From ZYF759 sp046297455 (GTDB taxonomy: Bacteria; Pseudomonadota; Alphaproteobacteria; Rhizobiales; Rhizobiaceae): a stretch of DNA of 64,000 bases. Below are positions 53,056 to 61,808 of this stretch, piece by piece. A program made the translations under genes and the position numbers. The stretch's first letter is position 1, and every line of letters begins with the position of its first letter. Location of the stretch: the NCBI GenBank assembly GCA_046297455.1, contig JBKBIT010000010.1, positions 1-64,000 on the forward strand, given 5' to 3'. The notes beneath the pieces were generated by a model. That model had not been told where the DNA came from. It saw nothing but the letters and a program-made list of their open reading frames with translations, and made no database searches.

Positions 53056-53889
53056 ATGCGCAGGACAGCCTTCTTTCTGCTGGTGATGATCGGTTTGGCC
53101 GCCTGCACCGGCGGCAGCTACAATCTGGCCGACCTGGCGCCCACGGCCGCGCCGCCCGCCACCACCGCTTCCGTCGTGACGCCCTTTTCGGTCGCCGTTC
53201 GCAATCCGCGGTTCGACGACCGCCGGCCGGTTGAATGGCCCGGCCGCCAGCCCTGGCAATACGAGGTGCACGGCACGGACGTATCGCGCTACCAGAGCGA
53301 GATCGATTGGGACAAGGCCCGCCGCAGCGGCATCTCCTTCGTCTTCATCAAGGCGACCGAAGGCGGCGACATGCTCGATCCGATGTTCGAGAACCACTGG
53401 CGTGGCGCCACCCGGGCGGGGATCGCGCGATCGGCCTATCACTTCTTCTATTTCTGCCGCCCGGCGATCGAGCAGGCGCAATGGTTCATCCGCAACGTCC
53501 CGCGCGACCGCACGGCCATGCCCCATGTGCTGGACGTCGAATGGAACCACCTGTCGCCGACCTGCCGGCTGCGGCCGCCGGCCGCCGAGGTGCAGCGCGA
53601 GATGAAGGTATTTCTCGACGCACTCGAGCGCCACTACGGAAAGCGCCCGATCATCTACACCACCATCGACTTCTACCGCGACAACCGGCTGCACGAATTC
53701 AAGGGCTATGACTGGTGGCTGCGCTCGGTTGCCGCCCATCCGACCGCGCGCTATCCGGGCGAGCGCTACCGTTTCTGGCAATATACCGGCACCGGCATTG
53801 TGCCCGGCTTTGACGGCGATGCCGACATCAATGTCTTCAACGGCTCGCTGGACCAATGGCAGGCCTGGCTGCGCTCCCACACACAATAG
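53056..53889 (+). CDS. GH25-family lysozyme-like lipoprotein
   Basis: This 277-residue protein has a lipobox at C17 (IGLAACTGG), an Ala/Pro/Thr-rich spacer and a GH25 muramidase domain: VHGTDVSRYQSEIDW, FVFIKATEGGDMLDPMF, AYHFFYFCRP and the catalytic acid in VLDVEWN. It would cut glycan at the outer-membrane side of the wall. It is divergent from the serine hydrolase and followed 95 bp later by an MltB-type gene. Confidence 0.92.
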   Translation: MRRTAFFLLVMIGLAACTGGSYNLADLAPTAAPPATTASVVTPFSVAVRNPRFDDRRPVEWPGRQPWQYEVHGTDVSRYQSEIDWDKARRSGISFVFIKATEGGDMLDPMFENHWRGATRAGIARSAYHFFYFCRPAIEQAQWFIRNVPRDRTAMPHVLDVEWNHLSPTCRLRPPAAEVQREMKVFLDALERHYGKRPIIYTTIDFYRDNRLHEFKGYDWWLRSVAAHPTARYPGERYRFWQYTGTGIVPGFDGDADINVFNGSLDQWQAWLRSHTQ

Positions 53890-53984
53890 CGCGACCGCCG
53901 CCGGGAACTCCCCATTTGCGCCTGTATTTCTTCTCACCATGCGGTAGATAGGCAGACCGGATTTTGGAGCATCGGAGATTGCGT

Positions 53985-55163
53985 ATGAGGTTTTCGGCAG
54001 GACTGGCGACCCTTGCGGCGGCGATTGCACTGGCAACCCCGTCCCTCGCACAGGAGTGCGGCGGAAGCTTCAGCCAGTGGAAATCCGTGATCGAGCAGGA
54101 AGCGCGCGATGCCGGCGTCGGCCAGCGTGGCATGCAGGCTCTGGCGAATGCCCGCGTCGACGAGCGCGTCCTGCAGCGCGACCGCGGCCAACGCTTCTTC
54201 ACCCAGTCCTTCACCGAGGTCGCCGGGCGGCTGATCAGCAGCGACAGGCTGCAGCGCGGGCGCAATCTGCTGCAGCTGCATGCGAGCCTGTTCGAGCGCG
54301 GCGAGCGCGAATACGGTGTGCCGGGTTCCGTGATCACCGCGTTCTGGGCGCTGGAAACCGATTTCGGCGCCGTGCAGGGCGATTTCAACACGCTCAACGC
54401 GCTGGTGACGCTGGCGCACGACTGCCGCCGCCCCGAGCTCTTTCGCCGCCACGTCGTGCCGCTGCTGCAGCTGATCGACAGTGGCGCCCTGCCCGCCGAC
54501 GTCCAGGGCGCCTGGGCAGGCGAGATCGGCCAGACGCAGATGCTGCCCGCCGACATTCTGGCGCTTGGCGTCGACGGCGACGGCGACGGCCGCGTCGACA
54601 TCCGCCGCTCGGTGCCGGACGTCATCCTGACCACCGCCAACAAGATCCGTCACCGCGGCTGGCGCGCCGGCGAACCCTGGATGGAAGAAGTCCGCATCCC
54701 CGGCGATCTTCCCTGGGAGGAAACAGGCCGTTCCAACCGCCTGCCGATCTCGCAGTGGGCGGCCTGGGGCGTCACCAGAGCCGATGGCAGCCCGCTCGAC
54801 ACCAGCCGTCCCGATGCCGGCCTCACACTGCCGCAGGGCCATCGCGGTCCCGCTTTCCTGCTCTACCCCAATTTCGACGTCTATCTCGAGTGGAACCAGT
54901 CGCTGATCTACACGCTGACGGCCGGCCACCTGGCCACCCGTCTTGCTGGCGCCCCCGCCTTCGATCGCCGCAACCCGGAACCCGGCCTCGACCGCGACCA
55001 GATGATGCAACTGCAGCGCCGTCTGGAGGCCCGCGGCCACGATGTCGGCGGCATTGACGGCATTCTGGGCGTCATGACCCGCGAGGCGGTCCGCACCGAA
55101 CAACAGCGCCTCGGCATGCCGGTCGATGGCTGGCCGACGCCGGCGCTTCTCTCGCGGCTTTAG
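53985..55163 (+). CDS. MltB-family lytic murein transglycosylase with peptidoglycan-binding domain
   Basis: This 392-residue protein has a signal peptide ending around residue 23 (SLAQ). The SLT_2 domain has the catalytic glutamate in FWALETDFGA (near 123), then GEIGQTQMLP. A C-terminal PG_binding_1 domain spans the last 60 residues. ATG 53985 gives the signal peptide. With the GH25 lipoprotein it forms a small wall-hydrolase pair. Confidence 0.92.
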   Translation: MRFSAGLATLAAAIALATPSLAQECGGSFSQWKSVIEQEARDAGVGQRGMQALANARVDERVLQRDRGQRFFTQSFTEVAGRLISSDRLQRGRNLLQLHASLFERGEREYGVPGSVITAFWALETDFGAVQGDFNTLNALVTLAHDCRRPELFRRHVVPLLQLIDSGALPADVQGAWAGEIGQTQMLPADILALGVDGDGDGRVDIRRSVPDVILTTANKIRHRGWRAGEPWMEEVRIPGDLPWEETGRSNRLPISQWAAWGVTRADGSPLDTSRPDAGLTLPQGHRGPAFLLYPNFDVYLEWNQSLIYTLTAGHLATRLAGAPAFDRRNPEPGLDRDQMMQLQRRLEARGHDVGGIDGILGVMTREAVRTEQQRLGMPVDGWPTPALLSRL

Positions 55164-55180
55164 CCCGGTCCGACAGGGCC

Positions 55181-55678
55181 TCAGCGCAACTGGCAACGGC
55201 GCCAGAACTGGCCCGCCTGACGGTTGCTCATCACCCGCATGCCCTGCTCGGGAAAGCCGCCATTGCGCCGCACCCAGGACGCGATGTCGCGCGAATGGGG
55301 CGGATCGCGGCGGGCGACGGCACGCATCCGCTCGCCCGAACGCCCCTGCTCGGCCCTCAACACCGTGGCCTTGTGAAAGGCGAAACTGGCATTCTGCGTG
55401 ATGCAGACGCGCTCGCGCGCGACATCGGCGAAGATGACGCAGGCCGATGCACACGGGCCGTCGATGACGACAAGACGTTTTGCGCCCCGCAATACCTCGT
55501 TGGCGGCCGCCAGGAACTGGCTGACATTCCCGCCAGGGTTGGAGGAGATCACGCAGGTCTGGCCCCGGCAGGGCCCGAAGACGGATTGAAACGCCTCGGC
55601 CTGCGGCCGCGCATGTGACGATGAAGCGATGAACAGGCCAGCCAGTACCAGCCCCATGAAGACGAGCGGATTCCGCAT
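55181..55678 (-). CDS. Secreted protein with a Clp/crotonase-like core of unknown function
   Basis: This 165-residue protein has a signal peptide (MRNPLVFMGLVLAGLFIASSSHA) and the sequence VVIDGPCASACVIFADVARERVCI followed by ASFAFHKA. The D-G-P-C-A-S-A-C ... F-H pattern is that of predicted periplasmic proteins with a ClpP-like fold (COG3904). A serine next to Cys and a later His suggest a serine-protease-like site. It converges on the MltB gene. Confidence 0.7.
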   Translation of the reverse strand: MRNPLVFMGLVLAGLFIASSSHARPQAEAFQSVFGPCRGQTCVISSNPGGNVSQFLAAANEVLRGAKRLVVIDGPCASACVIFADVARERVCITQNASFAFHKATVLRAEQGRSGERMRAVARRDPPHSRDIASWVRRNGGFPEQGMRVMSNRQAGQFWRRCQLR

Positions 55679-55999
55679 CCCGATTGTCCCGACAGCATTG
55701 AGCCCTTCGCGAACAGTTGGGCCACGAAACCCCTGATTCCGATAGTTAATTCCTCGCAAGGTGACAAAACGTGATCGCGACGCCGATCCGATCACGGAAA
55801 GGTCAGCGATGATGGACGGAGTCGGCCTTCGTTTGGTGCTCTATCCGCATTTGTTTTGAGTTTCGTTGCACTCACCACTTGGGGTTCGGCCCAATGTATC
55901 GGACTGGCAAAGTGACACTTGATTCATCTTGCCCGCCTGCGCAATGTAACCTTGCTGATTGGGCTTTCCGGGCGGGCGCGAGGTGACCTTTTGTTCAGA
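55679..55999. other. 321-bp intergenic region
   Basis: Between two divergent secreted-protein genes. I see only short, unconvincing frames and no strong hairpin or dyad; it probably holds the two promoters. Confidence 0.5.
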
Positions 56000-56821
56000 A
56001 TGAGACTGATCCATCTTGTGGTCGGGATGGCGCTCGCAGGTTTGTTCGTTCCAAACGGCGCGCTGGCCAATGATCAGCGCTGGCGAGCAGACACCCATCC
56101 GGGTGACGATCGGCTTTCAGCCATCGGTTGCAGCACAGCAACGGATGACGACAACTGGACTTGCGTGATCGTGCGCTGCGGCGACGAAGGCGCACTTGTC
56201 GTCCACTACGACTATTCGGACGGTGGAATTCTGCAGCCATTCACTCTGTCGATCGATGGAGAGGCTTTTCCTGTGACGCCCGTGACGTCAGGCAATGCCA
56301 GCTTCGCAAACGGGCTGGAGGGAGACACAGCGACCATAATCGACCGCTTGAAGCGCGGCTCGGAACTGAGGATCCTGATCTCGGACATCCCGTTAACCCC
56401 CGGCTTCGATCTGGTACCGTTGCGCGGTTCCAGCCGTGCCATCGGACAGGTCGAGAATACCTGCCGCGCCTCTGCGGCACCGATGAGCGAAGCCGACCTG
56501 ATCCGCGATGCACAAGGGCGCATCAGCCTCGGCGATCTCGACGACACGCCGGATTGCTGGTTCATGGAAGCCAACGGTACCGTGGAGACGGCGACGCGCT
56601 ATGGTAGCTCTGGGACAATCGACGGTTTCTGGATGGACGACAGCGAAGAAGGACGCAGCTACGTCAATGTCGAGCCGCTTGCCGCGGGTGCGGATCTGGA
56701 ACGACGGCTTGCGACGCTTGACTATCTCCTGGCCGACGGGCGCAAGATTGCCACGGGCATGAATGCCTGCGGCGCGGCTGGGCGGGTGAGGTATCTGGTG
56801 TCAGTGACCGAAGTGGAGTGA
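56000..56821 (+). CDS. Secreted protein of unknown function
   Basis: This 273-residue protein has a signal peptide from ATG 56000, ending NGALA near residue 24. The mature protein is acidic with four or more cysteines (GCS, WTCVIVRC, NTCRAS, DCWFM, MNACGAAG) that may form disulfides. No family is recognised. GC is slightly lower than in its neighbours, and ATG 55919 is an alternative, less likely start. Confidence 0.75.
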   Translation: MRLIHLVVGMALAGLFVPNGALANDQRWRADTHPGDDRLSAIGCSTATDDDNWTCVIVRCGDEGALVVHYDYSDGGILQPFTLSIDGEAFPVTPVTSGNASFANGLEGDTATIIDRLKRGSELRILISDIPLTPGFDLVPLRGSSRAIGQVENTCRASAAPMSEADLIRDAQGRISLGDLDDTPDCWFMEANGTVETATRYGSSGTIDGFWMDDSEEGRSYVNVEPLAAGADLERRLATLDYLLADGRKIATGMNACGAAGRVRYLVSVTEVE

Positions 56822-56901
56822 GCGACCCGGTCTGTCTGCGTCGCTCGCCCTTTCCCGCCTGTCTGAAGTCAAGTGTCATCGGCTGATGAGGAGCCCCCCC
56901 C

Positions 56902-58122
56902 TCAATCCGCCATCGTTTCCAGGCTGGCAAAGCCTTCCGGCCGGGTCCCTTCCTCGAACGGCGTGGCAATTTCGACGAACGTGTCGGGATAAAAGCCGTT
57001 GAAGCGGGTCCGCAGCGACAGCGAATAGGCGCCGATATGGCCGATCTCGATCCAGTCGCCGGTGTCGACCGTCTCCGGCAGCCAGAAGGGTCGTGACAAT
57101 ATGTCGACGCTGTCGCAGGTCGCCCCGCACACCTTGAACGGCACGATCTTGTTGCGGTCCCCGTTGCGGTTGCGGATCGCAGGGTCGGGGATGAAGCGGG
57201 CCGGCAGCGTGATCTTGCCCGTCCAGGAATCCGACAGCGAGGCCCAGATGCCGTCATTGATGTAGAGTCGCCTGCCCTTGCGCAACAGCACGCGCACGAT
57301 CAGCGAAAAGGCGCGCGCCACGATCACCCGCCCGGGCTCGGCCACCAGCGGCGTGTCGCCAAAACCCCACTCGACGATGTCAGCGCGCAGACGCGCCATG
57401 ATCTCGTCGAGCGAGGGCATGTCCGGCTTCTTGCGGTTGGGATCGTGACCATATTCGGCCGGGAACCCGCCGCCCACATCCAGCGCGGCGATTTCCACGC
57501 CGGCGCGGTTCCTCACCCAGTCGGCGGAGGCCAGCGCCCGCTCATAGGTGTCGGGATCCTCGATCTGGCTGCCGACGTGAAAGCAGATGCCGACCTTGTA
57601 GCCGGTCTTGTCCAGGCGGCGCAGCAATTCCACGGCGGCCGCCGGCCCGGCGCCGAATTTTTTCGACAGCTCGTAGGCCGCACTGCCCTTGGTCTGGATG
57701 CGCACGAAGACAGTCATCGATCCCGGATCGATGTCGAGCGCGCGCACGATCCGGTTCAGCTTGCCGATCTCGTCTTCGTGGTCGACCGCGATCGAGCGGA
57801 TGCCGTAGGTCTCGAGCGCCAGCCGGATGTCCGACTGCGCCTTGATGGGGTGCATGTAAAGCATCTCCGCCTGCGGCGCGACCGCACGCACGGCTGAGAA
57901 TTCCGCCGGCGAGGCGACGTCGAATGCCGAAACACCGACATCCGCCAGAGCCTTGAGCACCATCGGCTCGCCATTGGTCTTGACCGCATAGGCTGTCTTG
58001 CCAGGGAACTTTTCCATGAAGCCAAGCGCGTCGGCCTTCAGCACTTCGGGGCGAAACCCGTAGACGGGTTCGTCCGGCCGCAGCTCAAGCGCCGCCTGAC
58101 GGGCATTTTCGAAACGTTGCAT
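56902..58122 (-). CDS. Group IV (alanine-racemase fold) ornithine/lysine decarboxylase
   Basis: This 406-residue PLP enzyme has a TIM barrel with PLP lysine K48 in YAVKTN, CFHVGSQIEDP, and the glycine-rich VGGGFPAEYG for phosphate binding. The C-terminal VCGATCDSVDIL (near 336) supplies the catalytic cysteine and aspartate. It produces putrescine or cadaverine; ornithine is the more usual substrate in rhizobia, but this is not proven here. ATG 58122 follows GGGAGT. Confidence 0.9.
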   Translation of the reverse strand: MQRFENARQAALELRPDEPVYGFRPEVLKADALGFMEKFPGKTAYAVKTNGEPMVLKALADVGVSAFDVASPAEFSAVRAVAPQAEMLYMHPIKAQSDIRLALETYGIRSIAVDHEDEIGKLNRIVRALDIDPGSMTVFVRIQTKGSAAYELSKKFGAGPAAAVELLRRLDKTGYKVGICFHVGSQIEDPDTYERALASADWVRNRAGVEIAALDVGGGFPAEYGHDPNRKKPDMPSLDEIMARLRADIVEWGFGDTPLVAEPGRVIVARAFSLIVRVLLRKGRRLYINDGIWASLSDSWTGKITLPARFIPDPAIRNRNGDRNKIVPFKVCGATCDSVDILSRPFWLPETVDTGDWIEIGHIGAYSLSLRTRFNGFYPDTFVEIATPFEEGTRPEGFASLETMAD

Positions 58123-58255
58123 GGAACTCCCTCGGTCGCGTTCTGACATGGCTCACACAGAATGCGGGAATGGCTGTGCCAGATCCCGATTCGGGTGGTT
58201 TCCTGTGCTGGCACCCTATAGAGGACGAGCCGACCCACATTCGCAAGCCGTGCCG

Positions 58256-59179
58256 ATGCCAGCCCCCGCCTCCCCTGCTGCCCCCGCCTCCCAGATGTCG
58301 TTGCGCATCTGGGTGATGCTGTTCGCGCTTGGCCTTCTGTGGGGCGGCTCCTTCTTCTTTTCGGCCGTCGCGGTGACCGAAATCCCGCCTTTGGTGCTGG
58401 TCCTGTTCAGGGTGGCGCTAGCCGCGGCGGCGCTCCACCTCTATCTGGCCGTTCGCGGCCCGTCCTTTCGGTTGGCGTTGCCGTTGGCCGGCAGCTTTCT
58501 GGTGCTCGGTCTCATCAACAATGTCATTCCCTTCTCGCTGATGTTCCTCGGCCAGACCGAGATCGGCGCAGGGCTGGCGGCGGTCCTGAACGCCACGACG
58601 CCGTTCTGGACGGTGATCCTCGCCAATTCGCTTACCCAGGACGAAAAATTCACCAGGGCCAAGCTGGCCGGCATCCTGCTCGGCATTTTCGGCACGGCGG
58701 TGATGATCGGCCCAGGGCTGCTCACGGGTCTCGGCGGACCGGCCTGGGCCAAGCTCTGCCTGATCGGGACCGCGCTTTCCTATGCGTTCAGCGCGCTCTT
58801 CGCGCGCCGCTTTCGTGCCCTGCCGCCGGCCATCGTAGCAACCGGCCAGTTGACCGCGTCGTCCCTCATCATGATCCCGGTGATTCTTCTGTTGTTCGGT
58901 CCGGCGGCGCTTCTCGTCGGCAGCGCCCCCATCTGGGCCGCCGTCCTGGCGCTGGCGGTGATCTCGACCGCCTTTGCCTACATTCTCTATTTCACGATCA
59001 TCGCCTCGGCAGGTGCCACGAATGCGTCACTCGTCACGCTGCTGGTGCCGATGAGCGCCATCCTGCTCGGCGCGATCTTCCTCGGTGAGCGGCTGGAAAG
59101 CTTCGAACTGGCTGGCATGGGCCTGATCCTCGTCGGCCTTCTGGTGATTGACGGCAGGATCTTCCGGCGGCGCGGCTGA
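58256..59179 (+). CDS. EamA-family (DMT) transporter
   Basis: This 307-residue membrane protein has ten helices in two EamA units. LLWGGSFFFSAVAVTEIPPLVL and ALSYAFSALFARRF open the two halves, and LLVPMSAILLGAIFLGERL is the family signature. The substrate is unknown. ATG 58256 is used; ATG 58295 is possible. It is divergent from the decarboxylase, so a linked polyamine export role is only a guess. Confidence 0.88.
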   Translation: MPAPASPAAPASQMSLRIWVMLFALGLLWGGSFFFSAVAVTEIPPLVLVLFRVALAAAALHLYLAVRGPSFRLALPLAGSFLVLGLINNVIPFSLMFLGQTEIGAGLAAVLNATTPFWTVILANSLTQDEKFTRAKLAGILLGIFGTAVMIGPGLLTGLGGPAWAKLCLIGTALSYAFSALFARRFRALPPAIVATGQLTASSLIMIPVILLLFGPAALLVGSAPIWAAVLALAVISTAFAYILYFTIIASAGATNASLVTLLVPMSAILLGAIFLGERLESFELAGMGLILVGLLVIDGRIFRRRG

Positions 59180-59238
59180 CACGCGCTGTCACCCGCTGCT
59201 AGCTGCAACCGCGCAAAAACATAACAATTTCTGAAGGA

Positions 59239-59313
<75 letters not shown>

Positions 59314-59361
59314 ATCCGTGGCGGACATAGACCACAGAAGAATGTGGCCGTCAATAGTCGG

Positions 59362-59386
59362 AAAAGGCCCGCGCACGGGCCTTTTT
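59362..59386. terminator. Terminator downstream of cpdR
   Basis: AAAAGGCCCG (59362-59371) pairs with CGGGCCTTTTT (59376-59386) around CGCA. It lies between cpdR (minus strand) and the tRNA, with A and T runs on both sides, so it can work in both directions. Confidence 0.88.
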
Positions 59387-59395
59387 GAAGCGGCC

Positions 59396-59758
59396 TCAGG
59401 CTGCCTGCAGCATCTTCTCGACCTCGTCGACGAGGTCGCGCAGATGGAAGGGTTTCGACAGCACTTTCGCGTCGCGCGGGGCGCGCGAATTGGGGTTGAG
59501 CGCGACCGCTGCGAAGCCGGTGATGAACATCACCTTCAGGTCCGGGTCGATCTCGGTGGCGCGTCGCGCAAGTTCGATGCCGTCCATCTCGGGCATCACG
59601 ATGTCGGTCAAGAGCAGCGAGAACGGTTCCTCGCGCAGCCGCTCATAGGCGCTGGCGCCATTGTCGTAGTCGATAACGTCGTAGCCGGCGCGCTCAAGCG
59701 CCTTGACCAGAAAACGGCGCATATCGTCGTCGTCTTCCGCCAGAAGAATTCGTGCCAT
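59396..59758 (-). CDS. cpdR: Cell-cycle response regulator CpdR
   Basis: This 120-residue single-domain receiver protein has acidic D9, D10, phosphoacceptor D52 (LLTDIVMPEMDG), T80 and K102. In Caulobacter CpdR directs the ClpXP protease, via PopA and RcdA, to destroy CtrA. The C-terminus ends in two alanines, as in CpdR proteins that are themselves ClpXP substrates. It is an orphan gene with its own terminator. Confidence 0.93.
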   Translation of the reverse strand: MARILLAEDDDDMRRFLVKALERAGYDVIDYDNGASAYERLREEPFSLLLTDIVMPEMDGIELARRATEIDPDLKVMFITGFAAVALNPNSRAPRDAKVLSKPFHLRDLVDEVEKMLQAA

Positions 59759-59951
59759 CTGTCCCGTCCAGTTCCAGAGCCCCCGGCGCCTCCACAGCGC
59801 CCTGGCGATTCGGATTTATGCGTGGGCTCTCGTAAACATCAAGTGAATTGCCATCACCCAAATTGCAAGGGCAACTGGACAGAGCGCCGGCCCGGTGGCA
59901 CCTTCCAGCCGAAGCGAAGCCCCCAGCGGGACAGATAATCTGGAAACAAGA

Positions 59952-60842
59952 ATGACGCCCGCCGAGGATTTTGCGACCGTTGCGCCTTTCGTCGTTCACT
60001 CCCCGCCACGCCAGCGCGTTCCGTTCGTTTTCAATTCCCCGCATAGCGGCAGCTATTATCCGCCGCGATTCCTGGCCATGTCGCGCCTCGATCCGCATGC
60101 CATTCGCCGTTCTGAGGACTGCTATGTCGACGAACTCTTTTCAGGGGTTGCCGGTCTTGGCGCGCCGATGCTGGCGGCGAATTTCCCCCGCGCCTATCTG
60201 GACGTCAACCGCGAGGCGCTAGAACTCGATCCGCGCATGTTTTCAGGCACGCTGCCTGCCCGTGCCAACACGCGATCGCCCCGCGTCGCCGGCGGCCTGG
60301 GCACCGTGCCGAGCCTGGTTGGCGAAGGCCAGACGATCTATGCCACCAAGCTGCCGGTATCGGAGGCCATTGCCCGAATCGACACCGTCTACCGGCCCTA
60401 TCACCGCATGCTGGAGCGCCTGATTGAGCGGACCCACGCCCTGTTCGGCATCGCGGTCTTGATCGACTGCCATTCCATGCCGGCGAGCGTGCGCATCGGC
60501 GAGGCCGGTTTGCGGCCGGATTTCATCATCGGCGACCGCTTCGGCACCTCCTGCTCGGGCGCGTTGACCGAACTCGCGATTGGCACCCTGTCGGCCATGG
60601 GCTACACGGTGGCGCACAACAAGCCCTATGCCGGCGGCCATATTACAGAGCACTATGGCCGTCCGGCGCGCGGCTATCACGCCCTCCAGATTGAGATCAA
60701 CCGTGGGTTGTATATGAATGAAACGACACTGGCCCGCACAGGAGGCTTCACAGCACTGGCCGAGGACCTGACGCAGCTCGCTGCCGAACTGACGCAATTG
60801 CCGCCGGAGCACCTGAACGGCCTTCCGCTCGCTGCCGAATAG
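59952..60842 (+). CDS. N-formylglutamate amidohydrolase
   Basis: This 296-residue protein has the FGase pattern: FVFNSPHSGSYYPPRF at the start, then LDVNREALELDPRMF, LIDCHSMPAS and the C-terminal GRPARGYHALQIEINRGLYMNE. It releases glutamate or a similar acid and formate, for example in histidine degradation. ATG 59952 is chosen because it starts the conserved part. Confidence 0.9.
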   Translation: MTPAEDFATVAPFVVHSPPRQRVPFVFNSPHSGSYYPPRFLAMSRLDPHAIRRSEDCYVDELFSGVAGLGAPMLAANFPRAYLDVNREALELDPRMFSGTLPARANTRSPRVAGGLGTVPSLVGEGQTIYATKLPVSEAIARIDTVYRPYHRMLERLIERTHALFGIAVLIDCHSMPASVRIGEAGLRPDFIIGDRFGTSCSGALTELAIGTLSAMGYTVAHNKPYAGGHITEHYGRPARGYHALQIEINRGLYMNETTLARTGGFTALAEDLTQLAAELTQLPPEHLNGLPLAAE

Positions 60843-60852
60843 GATCAGGATG

Positions 60853-60933
60853 AAAAAAGACCGCACCGAAGAACGATGCGGTCGAAGTCTAGGGAGGAAA
60901 CGCCCAAGGAGGGCATGGACAGCGAACTGTCCG
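60853..60933 (-). ncRNA. Candidate trans-acting small RNA with anti-Shine-Dalgarno motifs
   Basis: On the minus strand a promoter, -35 TTGACT (60962-60967), 16-bp spacer and -10 TAGTAT (60940-60945), starts an RNA of about 80 nt. It has a perfect GGACAG-CTGTCC hairpin (60917-60932), a GCCC-UCCUU-GGGC hairpin (60902-60914), a single-stranded CCUCCC (60891-60900 region), and a 10-bp terminator stem followed by six U. The layout with CUCCU exposed in loops resembles the alpha-proteobacterial cuckoo/alpha-r14-type RNAs. The family assignment is inference. Confidence 0.75.
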
Positions 60934-61022
60934 GATCCGATACTATGCTGCATTGCACAAAAGTCAAGCGCAGCATGCCTTTGCGCTGGCGACATTGCCA
61001 AACCATCAACAGAAGACCCGAC

Positions 61023-61808
61023 ATGACATCCCAGATCGATATCGACCCTGCCTTCATGCGCAGCCTGGCTGCGGCGGCGGCAAAAGAGACCCTGCCGCGC
61101 TTTCGTAGCGACGGCGCCATCGCCAACAAGGTCGCCGGCGGGTTCGATCCGGTCACAGAGGCCGACCGCGAGGCGGAGCGGGTAATTCGAAAGCTCATCG
61201 CCGATCGCTACCCTGAGCACGGTATCGTCGGCGAGGAATTTGGCGCTGAACGCGCCGACAGCCGTCATGTCTGGGTGATCGATCCTATTGACGGCACCCG
61301 TGCCTTCATTTCCGGTCTGCCGCTCTGGGGCACCCTGGTTGGCTTGATGGAGGACGGCCGGGCCGTCGCCGGGATGATGTCTCAGCCGTTTACTGGAGAA
61401 CTCTTCCGTGCAAGCGGCGGCAAGGGCGAACGCGAAGACCCGCATGGCCGCGCGATGCTGAAGACGAGGCCGACCGTTTCTCTCGGCGATGCGCTGATGT
61501 GCACAACCACGCCGGCGTTGTTCGAAGGTGCCAAGAGGGAGGCCTACAACCGTGTCGAGAGCGCCGCGCGCCTGGCTCGCTATGGTACCGACTGCTACGC
61601 CTATGCCATGCTGTCAGCGGGCCAGATCGACCTTGTGGTAGAGACTGGTCTGCATGCCTACGACATCGTGGCGCTGGTACCGCTCATCGAGGCAGCGGGC
61701 GGCGTGGTGACGACCTGGTCGGGCGAACGGCCCGAGAGCGGCGGCGACATCGTCGCAGCAGCGACGCGGGAACTGCACGAACAGACGCTTGCGCTGCTCA
61801 ATCGCTGA
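61023..61808 (+). CDS. hisN: Histidinol-phosphatase of the inositol-monophosphatase family
   Basis: This 261-residue Mg-dependent phosphatase has GFDPVTEADREAE, VGEEFGAE, WVIDPIDGTRAFISGLP (D87, D90) and DCYAYAMLSAGQIDLVVE. The HisN branch removes phosphate from histidinol phosphate; other IMPase family substrates cannot be excluded. Its start is 90 bp from the candidate small RNA, which is divergent. It overlaps the hydrolase gene on the other strand by 11 bp. Confidence 0.88.
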   Translation: MTSQIDIDPAFMRSLAAAAAKETLPRFRSDGAIANKVAGGFDPVTEADREAERVIRKLIADRYPEHGIVGEEFGAERADSRHVWVIDPIDGTRAFISGLPLWGTLVGLMEDGRAVAGMMSQPFTGELFRASGGKGEREDPHGRAMLKTRPTVSLGDALMCTTTPALFEGAKREAYNRVESAARLARYGTDCYAYAMLSAGQIDLVVETGLHAYDIVALVPLIEAAGGVVTTWSGERPESGGDIVAAATRELHEQTLALLNR

